Shown one piece after another: positions 24,630-35,696 of a stretch of 64,000 bases of DNA. The DNA comes from Ampelocalamus luodianensis. Taxonomy: Eukaryota; Streptophyta; Magnoliopsida; Poales; Poaceae. Positions within the stretch are counted from its first letter, which is position 1; each line of letters begins with the position of its first letter. The stretch is taken from the NCBI GenBank assembly GCA_036346255.1, contig CM070633.1, positions 12,400,001 through 12,464,000 of the forward strand. Reading direction: 5' to 3'. Under the pieces are notes generated by a model. It saw only the letters and a program-made list of their open reading frames with translations. It was not told the origin of the DNA and made no database searches. A program made the translations under genes and the position numbers.

Positions 24630-27600
24630 TGTCGGGACCCAAAAACATGATTCAGGAACCCACTGTGTATTTTGAACTAGTCCCAGATCAATAGCTAGCT
24701 CACACAGGAAACAGTGATGAAATACCATCTATTTATTCGATTTAACTAAAAATATCTCAAAATAACAAATAGTAATAATAACTGAACCATATAGTCAACA
24801 TTTACTTAACTTGCCACACAGGGCTAAAGAAACAAATAAACTCTTGCAGCGAAACAAAAATCATGAATTGGCCAATCAACATTCCCACAAGCAATCGAGT
24901 GAAGAACGCATCCTAATCCGCAAAACCTTCCTTGTACTCCTAAGCAAAAACTCTTGAGCAACTAGATATTCCTCAACTGAATCGCAGAAATTGAAGCTAT
25001 GAGCACATAAAGTACTCAACAAGTCGTAGGGAAATGTATGCAAATAGTATTCATGCATGGCTCGAACAAAGGTTAGTTGTATGGTTCTTTTGCATAAAGC
25101 AACATTTACGATAAATACAATAAATATATTGAAATGCTCAATTAAAAACAATAATAAATAAATAAATAATTTCTTTGAAACAACCAGTGAACTTCCCATT
25201 CACTTCACAACCAAACCAATGACAAGTGAACTTTCCATTCACCCACCAACACAATCCACCAAGTGAATTACCCATTCACCAAATGAACATTTTATTCATC
25301 TAGTTAACTTCCCATTCACACTCTGACATATTTTATAAAGAAACTCTACCTCTCGTATGAAATCGTTGAGCACGTCCATAACCACAGACACGGCTATTCG
25401 AATAGTTTTACACTCTGCAGAGATTGTACAACTTGACCCACAAGAGATAGATCAACTTATAATGTCAGGCATTTCACGCTTTCGTAGGCGTGCGACTAAG
25501 TGATTATCATAGGGCCTTTACAAAGCTCCATCTTAACCCAGTTCTGCCCGCTAAGGTTTTAACACTGAATGTCTAACTGACCAGACAGGGCCCCCCTCTT
25601 ACGCCATTGTGAGTACGTTCTCCAAAACTCACACTTCCAAGGCAGAACCAGAATCAAGATATTGTTAATTAGTTGGTTAGGTCCTGCCCATACAGGACAT
25701 GTGGTTGTACGGTTAAGGTCCAGTTCAATGGCGCACAAGATTAAGTACTTGACAAGTTACTCAAGCGAGTCTACTACAAACCCACAACGTGCTAACCACA
25801 CCCTGAAATCCACCAACCACTCACCTGAGTGAAAACCATTTTGTTTAACTAAAACAAATGACATACCCTATCGTGGTACACATATTTTAACAACAGTGGC
25901 TAACCATCACGATTCCATATATCATTGTCAAGATTAATCATTATGACACATGTGATGACGAACCCATCGTAACTAAGCTTGACTAAGCATTAATACGATA
26001 CCCATGTTGGTGATAAAGATATGTGCAACTAAAATGATCCATACTATGGTGACAAAGGATTTATGGCATGCAAATATTCAATGGAAGCATAATGACAAGA
26101 GGTAATAGCTAATTCGAAACAATTGATACAAAGATAGCATGCAGCTGTATAAAACAAGATACTTTTGAAATCATAGGCTTAATATGATCAAAGGACCATG
26201 ATGTACCTTGTAATAAATCCTGGGATTGGTCCTAATCTTAGTGTACTCTTCCTTGCTCAAAACTTCCTGAAGTATCAATGTCTACTTGCAAAATAAGCAA
26301 ATAAAATAAATAAATAAATAACAGAGACAAAACAAACTCTAAAAATTAAATAAAAAACTTAGATAGATATATCTCAAATTTAGATAAATTTAGAAATTTG
26401 AATGAGCTCAATCGGAGTTCAAACGCAAAAGATATGTGCTTTGGAAGATTGAAATCACACGAAATACTGAAAATCATGATTTATGGATTTACCAGAATTA
26501 TTTTTTGAAGGAAAAATAATTATTGCGTCAGCAAGGATGTTCGGATGAAAGAGATTGCTCTGATAGCTGGGACCCACAAGTCAGCGACTCGACTCACATG
26601 GACTAAGTCCATTAGGGTCAGGTTGGGTTTCGAATCTAGACTTGACACGTCCGCGCACTTGTGGCTCCGACTGGGATGCCACATGGGTGACACTTGAGCA
26701 CCAAAGCTGACGTGGCTAACGATATGGATGACACGATAGCTCTGACGTGGATGCTGGCAGTGGTGGTGCTCGGTTCTCGATGGTCACCAGCGATTGGCGG
26801 CTTTTCACCGGCGGTGAAGGGGTGCAATGGGTAGAGGTTGCGACGAGGATCTGGGTGACATGGTCCACTCTCATCAGCGACGACCACAACGGCGGTGGCA
26901 GTAAGAAAAGCGACGGCATGTCTCGGTTGAACGGCAGCGAGGCGATGCGGTGGTTCTCTGAAGACACAAAGGTGCGCATCGCGTAGGCCGCGAGACAACG
27001 ATATCAATGCTGGTGATGAGGATGGCTGAGGCTCACTGATGGCGACGCAAGATGGCGAAGAAGGTTTCGACGGTGTAGAGCTTCAAGGGCTCGATTTGCT
27101 CAAATGGAGGCGCAATCCTAAAAAGAGAGCTTGGGTTTCGAGGGAGAGGGGCAATGCGGAGATTTTGACGCGGTCGGGGCCTTTAAATAGTCACGGGAAC
27201 GGGAGAATCCGAGAGAGACACGGCGCGACGGTGAGATAAACTCAGACAAGAAGGAGGAGTCCGCGATGAAGACGATGCTGATGTGGCAGCCTGACAGGCG
27301 AGTCCCGCACGGCAGCAAGGCGAGAGAGAGCAGCGCGGGCACGATCGGACCGAGCGAAAGCCAAGCGTGCGTTTGGACTGGGTGAAGGGCCATGCAGGCT
27401 AAGCAGTTGCGCGCAAAAAAGAAGAATGGGATGAGATTTGGGTTTCGGGCCAAAAGACTTTTCTGAGATTTTAATTAGTTTTTGTTTTTAAAAATACTAA
27501 AAATTCAAATGGAAATTAGAAAATAGCAAATGCACTTAGAAAAATTCTAGAAAAATCTAGAAAATATATCCAAGCACATAGAATCCAAATAAAATAGTTT

Positions 27601-27749
27601 TGACAACAATTGATGTTGGCATTAATCATATGAAATTGTTTTTTATTTATGAAAGTTGAGATTAAGCTTTTGACTTTAGTAGAAAAAATTCAAATGGTTA
27701 TTTTTATTTTTAAAACTTCAAAAATAGACTAAATTTTTGGGATGTTATA
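24630..27749 (-). mobile_element. 5' LTR of family III (3.1 kb)
   Basis: Plus-strand ends are TGTCGGGACCC (24630) and GGATGTTATA (27749; ACA expected). The primer site lies just inside the left edge. It contains CTCTGCAGAG plus CTATTCGAATAG (25394-25405), a 'gtgaactt..cattcac' repeat (25180-25320) and a GC-rich block (26640-27440) with a TATA-like TATTTAAA on the minus strand near 27183. The right edge abuts an inverted fragment of the same LTR rather than a target duplication. Confidence 0.85.
25178..25320. repeat. Left arm of an inverted LTR repeat with 'gtgaacttcccattcac' units
   Basis: Short 'gtgaactt(c)ccattcac' units recur several times. The whole block is the imperfect reverse complement of 27751-27885, so the two family III LTR pieces could snap back on each other. 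Confidence 0.75.
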
Positions 27750-28341
27750 ATTCACTTGGTGGTTTGTGTCAAAGGTGAATAGGGAGTTCACTTGGTGAAT
27801 ATAATGTTCGCTCGGTGGATGGAATGTTCACTTGGTGGTTTGGTTGGGAAGTGAATAGGAAGTTCACTTTTTGTTTCAACAAATTATTTACTCTATTTAT
27901 TTATTATCTTTTAAATTATGCTTTGTAATCTATTTACTATATTTACTGTCAATATCTGCTTTATGCAAGATACTAATACAACTATTCCTTTGTTAAAGCC
28001 TTGCATGAATATTAGTTGTATAATGTTTCCTACAACTTGTTGAGTACTTTATGTACTCACGGCTTTAAACTTTCTGCTTAGTTCAAAAAAGTTCAGCTGC
28101 TCAAGAGTTCTACGAAGAGGAGTTCCTTAAAGGTTTTGCGAATTAGGATGCGTTCTCCACTCGATTACCTGTGGGCATGTTGATTGGCTTTTTTCTAAGT
28201 TTTCTGTTCCACTACAAGAGTTTATTTATTTCTTTAGTCCTATATGGCAAGTTAAGTAAACGTTGACCTTAAGGTCCAGTCATTATTACTATTTGTCAAT
28301 TTAAGATCTTTTTAGTTAAATTGATAAATGGATAGTATTTC
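27750..28341 (+). mobile_element. Plus-oriented family III LTR fragment, left part
   Basis: The reverse complement of 24790-25320 aligns with this stretch, including 'tggcaagttaagtaaa' and 'attattactatttgt'. The fragment is interrupted at ATTTC by the family II element and continues at 38048-38132 up to the LTR end 'gagtcccgaca'. The 5' 2.4 kb of this LTR is missing at the junction 27749/27750. Confidence 0.85.
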
Positions 28342-30608
28342 TGTCATACCCTGTTTTCCGTTTGGAGAGAATGTTAATCGGGAAGAGATCTTTTAGCGTA
28401 AATTTCAGTTTTAGGGGGGAATTCGATGTTGGGCCTCTGTTCTAGGCTGTTTTGGACTTGGGCTGGCCGTGTAAACCCCATTGGGCCTAAGGCCCATGCG
28501 CCTCTAACCCTAGGGCCCATGCGCCCCTTTTTCCCCCTACTTAACCCTTGGCTGGCTGCCTCCCCCCTTTTCCCCCCTAGCCGCCCCCTTTCCCCTTGGT
28601 GAGCCGCCCCATCCCTTCCCCCATTATTGTCGCCCCTTCCCTTGGTGCTGCCCTGCCGTGGTGCGCCTCCGTCTCGCCTTCGGAGCTGCCCGCTGCCGGC
28701 CGTCGCGAGGAGAAGAGAAGGGGACAGCAGGCTGTTTCGGCCAAAGGAGGGGAAAAGGAGGAAGATCATCGTCACCAAGGTTCTTCCACCTACTCCCTGG
28801 TTGCAGCAAGGGTAACGATGCCGAGCCTTTTTGTTTGATTGTTGGTAGAAGTGATTTGGAATCATTTTTGATTAGATCGACTCGCTGCGATTAGAAGTTA
28901 GTTCTGTCCAGATTGTTTCGTGGCCTGTTGCGTCTGCTTAGAGGCAGAATTAGGGATTCTAATCTCCTAGAGATATTTAGAGGATGCTCTTAGCTTTCGG
29001 TGGCCGCCAAGATCACCTGATTCCGACTTTCGAGTCAAAAGTTATGATAGATTTAATATCTGCTGTCCAGAATTCTGACGAGAATGACCTTTTGAGTTGT
29101 CTTTTAAAATAGGTGTATGGTAATGGACGAATCAGGGTTTCATCCCAACTAGGTTATTGTAGATAATGTCATAAACTTTTCAGATTGTTAAATAACACTC
29201 AATTCGGAGTTGTAGATTAAAAGTTATGGATATTTTAATCTTGCTGTCTTAACTGTTCGGACAGATTCTGTACTGCTATTTCAATTACCTGTTAGTATAA
29301 TAATTTGGCCGATTTGGGTTACCTCATCAACTAGAGTGTTGTAGGTATGATCGTTAAGTTTATGTAGGAGCTGGGTTCACCTCGTTTCGAGTCCCAGGTA
29401 AATAGTTATGGCCAATTCCGTGCTGTTGTCCAGATCCGATTCCAGGGTGCTATCCGTTTTTAAGAATTTGGGATTACGGCTATTGCTTGGGTATTCAAGA
29501 GAGTATTGTAGAGTATTAAGTCGTGTTGCGTTCCATGTGGTTCTTATTTCGTTTATTGAATTGTTTAGGCGGCGAGGCTACGGGTTTGGGAGCACTTTCG
29601 TTGCCTGCTAACGCGTCGCAACGCGGAAGGCAAGTACCTTGTTGTTCATATGCTTGGAGTATGATGCATGCTTGATGACTGTATTGTGTTCTACTGATAT
29701 CCATGAGAATATTCAAAGATTATGTCCTGTTCTTATGTGTTATATACATGAGTATATATATGATGTCTTTCAAAGTTCATACTTCAGTTCATGCATCCTC
29801 ATTCATGTTTTATCCACGGGAGTGGAGAGCAAGTCCCACCATTCAAATGTGGGCAGTTTTGGACATTGTCATGTCCCGCCCACGGGAGTGGATAGAAAGA
29901 CCCATCAATTCCAGTATGGGCACGTAAGACCCATCAATTCCAGTATGGGCAGATTGGACACCTGTATGAAACGTTATTCATACGGGACTTGGATCCCCGC
30001 ACTTTTATTAAGGTGCGGGCTTAAGTGAACACCGACGGGTGTGTCACTAGCTATACCGGTATAAGCATGTGTGCAGTCCATCCTTGAATACATTCATTCA
30101 TGCTATGCATTCCTAAGTTTTCATTCGATGTATGTTCATATTCTTTTATGATGATGACTTGTTCATATGTGTGTTATGTCCCTTTTACTGTACTTACTGA
30201 GTCGTGGACTCATTCTTGCGTTGTTTGTTTATTTTAGGTAACCCCTGATGTTGGCTCACTTGGGAGGGAGTAGACAAGCACTACCTGTTCACATCATCCA
30301 ATTCATGTTCAAGATTAAATTTTAGTTCTATCTTTCATTCGTTAATGATGAACTGTAATAATTAAATTATAATTGGTGAAGGAAGGATACCTTCTCCACA
30401 TTGATGTTGATTTATTACTGCATGTGAACCTTCTTTGTTGATGATCAGTATTAAATAACTTAGAAGGTGAGGGAAGGATACCTTCACCATGTCCTGTTTA
30501 TTTTAATGCTGTCATTAGCTGATATACTTATTTCATATTCTTCCGCATTGTGTAGATTGTTAGAGTAAATAAGTGGCATCTTGGCTTCCGAATAGCCAGG
30601 GTGTTACA
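28342..30608 (+). repeat. 5' LTR of family II
   Basis: TGTCATACCCTG...CAGGGTGTTACA, 2267 bp. It carries a run of at least five stem-loops at 29835-30042 and a duplicated 'acccatcaattccagtatgg' (29900 and 29929). The 3' LTR (2346 bp) differs mainly by the 155 bp MITE and by small indels. Confidence 0.95.
29835..30042 (+). other. Stem-loop array in the family II 5' LTR
   Basis: Consecutive inverted repeats with unrelated stems: CCCAC/GTGGG (29835, 29849), CCCAT/ATGGG (29901, 29916), the same again (29930, 29945), CCTGTATGAA/TTCATACGGG (29961, 29977; one G-U), CCCGCAC/GTGCGGG (29996, 30013), ACACC/GGTGT (30029, 30038). The array lies about 565 bp before the LTR end, so it is probably transcribed. 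The same array is in the 3' LTR near 37269-37476. The 37269 CCCAC/GTGGG pair and the 37410 CATACGGG strand are retained there. Confidence 0.75.
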
Positions 30609-30609
30609 G

Positions 30610-30624
30610 TTGGTACCAGAGTGG
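30610..30624 (+). other. Primer binding site of family II
   Basis: TTGGTACCAGAGTGG directly follows the LTR end. It matches TGGTATCAGAG of initiator tRNA-Met with one substitution. Confidence 0.85.
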
Positions 30625-30815
30625 GCTTTAGGTCCGTGGATGATAGTTATAAATTAAATTGACACATTGTGCACAGTAGGTGGGGTTGGGACATTCCTGG
30701 TTTCTACAAGTTTCCGCTGTTAAGATTCATTTCATGAGCAGTTGTGATTTTGATTCTGTGATTTCATTGAATTGTTGAGCTAAATGCTTAGTTTTATTTG
30801 ATCTGGTGCTCTTAG

Positions 30816-31960
30816 ATGGAGAGAGGAGCGGGTCGTGGTCGTGGCCGTCCACCGAGCCGTGGCCGCAGTCGTGGACGTGGTCTGGCTGTCTCTTCACCTC
30901 CGATTGAGGAAGCCGCTGGTACTACCGCTGAGGAGGTTGCCTCAGCTGCTCAACCGGCCGCTGAAGCTCATGCCACATCAGCTGTGATCATTCAAAATCT
31001 TGAGAGGGAGGTTCAGCGTCTTCGTCGGCGATTCTGAGCCACCCCTCCCGCGGCACTGCACATGGCGAGCGGTCGTTGTGGCAGCTCCAACCGAGGCCAG
31101 GATGAGCCTCCTTGAGTGGTTGTCGCTCCGTTTGGACACCTTCGACGGAGTGGGTACTCCGGTTCAGGCTGCAGATTGGTTACGTTACATGGAGAGGCAA
31201 TTTGGAGCTTTAGAGATGACCTCGACGCAGAAGGCGCGGTTTGTGGCCTTTCAATTGAAGGGCTAAGCAGATATCTGGTGGGAAGGGGTTCTTTCAGCTA
31301 GGACCCCAGTTCAGGGACCAGTCTCTTGGGAAGTTTTTGTGGAGCAGTTCAGGACCAAGTATTATTCAGATTCCTTCCTTGAGAGGATGGAGCGATCGCT
31401 CATCGACACTTGTCCAAGGGAAGATGTCGGTGACTGAGTATGAGACCGAATTCAATAATTTGGTGCGCTTTGTCCCCACTGTGGCTAATGACGACCGGGA
31501 GAAGGCCAAGAGGTTCCGTCGGGGCCTCAATCAGGAGTATCGCCACGTCCTATGAGCGACTGGTTTGCGTGACTTCAGTGCCGTGGTGGAGCAAGCCGAG
31601 AGGATGGAGCCGAAAGGATCTTTCGTTGCGCAGGCAGATCGCTGGTGAGTCTGTTCCATTGCCGTGGATCGGCGGTGGTCGGCGGAGTTTTTGCGGGATC
31701 TTGGGTCTTCTCGACACTGCCCAAGAAGTTTCGTGAGTCGCCCCACTCGTTCGTCGCATGGCGATCCTCTTCTTCGGCGCCATGTTCTTCATCGTCCACA
31801 CCTCAGATGCGTCCTGTTCCAGGTCAGGGTATGAAATGCTTCAAATGCGGAGAGGGGCACCGGGCATCAGAGTGTACTTTCAAAGGAACATGTCGTCATT
31901 GTGGTCGGGAGGGCCATAAGTTGTCAGTTTGCAAGAAAAATCCAGCAAGCATTATCAAAT
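30816..31960 (+). pseudogene. Family II gag with two zinc knuckles, broken
   Basis: The start at 30816 gives an Arg/Gly-rich N-terminus (MERGAGRGRGRPPSRGRSRG). After a frame change near 31020 the gag domain reads 'FDGVGTPVQAADWLRYMERQ' and VSWEVFVEQF. It is cut by TAA at 31264 and by a frame change near 31390, then continues 'MSVTEYETEFNNLVRFVP' to a TGA at 31553 (probably a former CGA, R-A-T-G-L-R). Two CCHC knuckles follow, CFKCGEGHRASEC (31834) and CRHCGREGHKLSVC (31891). Gag would package the element RNA. The protein is not producible from this copy without readthrough and frame changes. Confidence 0.85.
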
Positions 31961-32505
31961 GGGAGACAATTCCGGCAGCATCTTCTTCCAGTGCACCTCG
32001 AGGTTCAGTTCAGACTCTAGCTGCTGTTCCTGCGCCTCAGTTCTCTTCAGGATGGGTTCCTCCTGCAGCGGTTACTCCTGCACCTCCTACGGCGTTCTAT
32101 TGGAACCCTGGGCCAGCTGTTCTGCCATCATTCACTTCACCAGCAGCAGTTCCTATTCACCCTTCGCAGAGTGTCGGTGCGTCTTCTGCTCCGCCACCTC
32201 CGGGAGTCTACACCATGCCTACCCCTGACATTGTGGGCCGCCCTGACGTTGTGACAGGTACCTTGCTAGTTGATTCCCACGAAGCTTTCGTTCTTTTTGA
32301 TTCAGGAGCTACCTATTCCTTTGTGTCCCTAGAGTTTGCTAGAAGAGCAGGTTTGAGTATGCGTATCTACGAATCTGTTGTAGTCGCCCCGGGGTCTTAT
32401 TTCTAGCTCTACCTTTGTCTGTTTGTTCCATCATTATTGATGACGAAAATTTCACTTGCTAACCTTATGGTAATTCAGTTATCACCCTTCGATGTTATCC
32501 TAGGC
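31961..32505 (+). pseudogene. Family II protease region
   Basis: After a Pro/Ala/Ser-rich linker, 'VTGTLLVDSHEAFVLFDSGA' places the catalytic Asp at 32299-32301 (D-S-G-A) with T-Y-S-F-V-S after it. The frame ends at a TAG near 32404. The protease C-terminus is readable in another frame (NLMVIQLSPFDVILGM, 32460-32510), so a small lesion separates the two halves. It would process the polyprotein. Confidence 0.85.
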
Positions 32506-32509
32506 ATGG

Positions 32510-34324
32510 GTGGTTGTTCGCCATCGTGCTAAGATTTGTTGCTTCTGGAAGACAGTGACTTTGCAAGCCCCGTCTGGTGAAGAACTGGTGTTTCAGGGCA
32601 GTGCTCCGGCTGACTCCTTGTTTGTGTTGGCTAATCTTTTTCCCAATCGTCGGTCCTCAACCGTTGGGTTGCTGTGGACTCTCAGCGAGAAGGTTGATCA
32701 TTCACTACACATAGAGGATATTCCTGTGGTGAATGAGTTTCCTGATGTTTTTCCTGTGGAGCTTCCTAGAATGCCTCTAGAGCGGAAAGTGGAGTTCCAG
32801 ATTGACCTTATTCCGGGAACCCGACCTATTTCGATGTCTCCCTATCGTTTGGCACGACCCTTCCAAGAGGAGTTGAAGAAGCAGTTGGATGACTTGCTGT
32901 CCAAAGGTATGATTCGGCGTAGTGTTTCACCATGGGGAGCGCCTGTTCTGTTTACTAAGAAGAAAGATGGCAGTTGGCGTATGTGTGTGGACTACTGGGC
33001 TCTTAATCAGGCCACGGTGAAGAATAAATATCCTTTGCCCCGTATTGAGGATCTTTTTGATCAGCTGAAGGGAGCCAAGGTATTCTCTAAGATTGACCTT
33101 CAGTCAGGGTATAATCAAATACGAGTTCGGGAACAAGATATTGAGAAGACGGCTTTCTCTACGAGGTATGGCCATTATGAGTATAAAGTTATGTCGTTTG
33201 GACTAACAAATGCTCCTGCAGTATTCATGGAAGCTATGAACAGCATGCTGCACCGGTACCTTGTTGACTTTGTGGTGGTGTTTATTGATGATATCCGGAT
33301 TTATTCCAAGACAGAGGAGGATCATGAACAACACTTGAGGATGGTTCTCGAGACTTTAAGAGAGCACCAGTTTTACGCCAAGCTGAAAAAGTGTGAATTC
33401 TGGATTTCTGAAGTTGGGTTTCTGGGCCATGTAATCAATCAAGATGGCATTTCAGTTGATCCTAGCAAGATCTCAACAGTGGTAGAATGGAAGAGACCAA
33501 CAAATGTCAAGGAAGTAAGGAGTTTCTTGGGTTTAGCTGGGTATTACCGGCGGTTCGTGGAGGATTTCTCTACCATTGCTAGACCGTTGTCCCAATTGAC
33601 GCAGAAAGGTATCAAGTTCCAATGGTCAGAGGCGTGCGAACGCAGTTTCAGTACTTTGAAGGATAAGCTGGTGACCGCTCCAATTCTTACTCTTCCCGAG
33701 CCAGGGAAGCGGTTCACCATTTATTCAGATGCGTCCAGAGTTGGTCTGGGTTGTGTGCTCATGCAGGACAGCAAGGTGATTGCCTATGCATCGAGACAGT
33801 TGAGAAAGCATGAGCAGAATTATCCTACTCATGATTTAGAGCTGACTGCAGTGGTTCTTGCATTGAAGATTTGGCGTCATTATTTGTATGGCGAATCTTG
33901 TGATATATTCACTGATCACAAGAGTTTGAAATACATCTTTACCCAAAAAGATCTGAACCTAAGGCAGAGGAGATGGTTGGAGTTGATAAAAGACTATGAT
34001 CTCACTATTCAGTATCATCCGGGCAAGGCAAATGTTGTAGCTGATGACCTGAGTCGCAAGGCGACACCTCCTACTCTCAGTTGTCTCATTGCTGATTTAG
34101 AGCGCATGGATATCTCCTTTTGTTTTGCGGGTACCGCCCAATCAGAGACCCGTTTGCTTCTTGAGTCAACTGTTCCAGATCGAGTGCGGGAAGCACAACA
34201 GCTTGATCAGATGTTTCAGCGTGTGAGGAAACGCCTAGATGAGGGCAAGCAAGGCCACTTCAGCATAGATGAGTCAGGTGCTTTGCGATTTAAGGGTCGA
34301 CTATGTGTGCCGCAGAAGGCATAG
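32510..34324 (+). pseudogene. Family II reverse transcriptase and RNase H (open for 604 codons)
   Basis: The longest open frame in the window. RT spans roughly residues 80-265: 'GMIRRSVSPWGAPVLFTKKK', MCVDYWALN (the usual R is W) and the catalytic FIDD at 33281-33292. The connection motif LGLAGYYRRF and the FQWSEACERSF segment follow. RNase H has the catalytic-type 'TIYSDASRVGLGCVLMQ', TDHKSLKYI and 'HPGKANVVADDLSRKA'. It ends at TAG 34322, just after CVPQKA. Downstream integrase continues in the same frame, so this stop is a lesion within a longer pol frame. It would copy element RNA into cDNA. Confidence 0.93.
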
Positions 34325-35110
34325 GTCAAGGATGAGATACTAAAGGAAGCGCACCGCACCCCGTATACTGTACATCCAGGTGAGACCAAGATGTACAAGG
34401 ATTTGAAGAAGAGTTTCTGGTGGAAAAGGATGAAAGTTGATATTGCTTAGTATGTGGCATCATGTGGAGTTTGCCAACGGGTTAAGGCTGAGCATAAGCA
34501 ACCAGCAGGGTTGTTGCAACCTTTAGAGGTTCCGGTGTGGCCATGGGATGACGTCTCTATGGATTTTGTAGTTGGATTACCCCGCATGCAGCGCGGAAAG
34601 GATGCTATTTGGGTCATAGTGGACCGGTTTAGTAAGTTGGCACATTTCATTCCTATTCGTACGACTAACACGGCAAGTGATTTGGCTCCTCTTTATGTGC
34701 GAGAGATAGTGCGGTTGCACGGGGTGCCGAAGACGATTGTTTCAGATCGAGATGCTAAGTTTGTCTCCAAGTTTTGGGAGAGCTTGCAGAATGCTTTGGG
34801 CACACAGCTTCGTCTTAGTACCGCGTTTCATCCCCAAACTGATGGTCAGTCTGAGCGCACCATTCAGACGCTTGAGGATATGCTCAGATGTTGCGTTATG
34901 TCGTGGAAAGGAGGTTGGGAGGACCACATAGCTTTGGCAGAGTTTGCTTATAATAACAGTTATCACTCCAGTATTCGAGCTGCACCTTTTGAAGTTCTTT
35001 ATGGCCGAAAATGCAGATCTTTGTTGTCTTTGGGATGCGATGGGAGAGCGGGCGATTTGGGTCCAGAGGGTTCAACAAACTGTGGCAAGAGTGGCAGAAG
35101 TTAGAAAGAA
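34325..35110 (+). pseudogene. Family II integrase
   Basis: The HHCC zinc-binding N-terminus is visible: H..H in 'EAHRTPYTVHPG' and C..C in CGVCQRVKAEH, with TAG 34448 between them. The DDE core has D in SMDFVVGLP (34562), D in VSDRDAKF (34745) and E in 'QSERTIQTLEDML' (34853), all present. LYGRKCRS is followed by a frame change near 35030, after which 'ERAIWVQRVQQTVARV' continues in the next frame. The core is catalytically complete in residues but interrupted. Confidence 0.92.
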
Positions 35111-35570
35111 TTTGTTAGCTGCTCAGAGCCGACAGAAGAGCTACGCGGATGTCAGGAGGCGAGAATTGTAGTTCAAAGTGGGTGACGAGGTCCTCTTGAG
35201 AGTATCGCCTACCAAAGGCATAGTACGTTTCGGTACCAAAGGGAAGCTTAGCCCGAGGTACATTGGACCGTTTCCAGTTGTGGCAAGAGTTGGAAATTTG
35301 GCTTACCGCTTGGATCTTCCCGAATCTATGAGCGGAGTTCACAATGTGTTTCATGTGTCCATGTTGAGGAAGTTCTTAATTGACCCTGAGCATGCAATTC
35401 CATTGGAGCCGTTGAGCATTGAGCAGGACCTTACTTTTGAGTCCCGACCGGTGAAAATTCTAGAAGAGTCGAGCGGGTTCTCGAGGAATAAGACCTTGAA
35501 GTATGTAAAGGTTCTTTGGTCTCATCAACTGAGAGAGAGGCCACTTGGGAGCTAGAGTCTCGCATGCGGA
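35111..35570 (+). pseudogene. Family II integrase C-terminus and chromodomain
   Basis: 'KSYADVRRREL' is followed by TAG 35169 and FKVGDEVLLRVSPTKG, the usual GPY/F-region lead-in. 'LSPRYIGPFPVVARVG' contains the GPF motif. A chromodomain-like end follows: 'RPVKILEESSGFSRNKTLKY', then VKVLWSHQ. Stop at 35553-35555. Chromodomains of this group are thought to direct integration to modified histones. The family V copy at 60109-60360 has the same arrangement. Confidence 0.85.
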
Positions 35571-35679
35571 GCAAGATATCGCACCTATTTACTCCGGTAA
35601 GTGTTAATCCATTGTTTCCTACCGTTGTTAGTATTCTGCTTTTGTGTTCGTTTTGTGATTAGAATTCGAGGTCGAATCT

Positions 35680-35696
35680 GTTAAGAGAGGGTAGAA
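35680..35696 (+). other. Polypurine tract of family II
   Basis: TTAAGAGAGGGTAGAA directly precedes the 3' LTR start TGTCATACC. Family V has the matching TTAAGGGGTAGAA on the minus strand at 60100-60112, so the two families are related. Confidence 0.8.
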
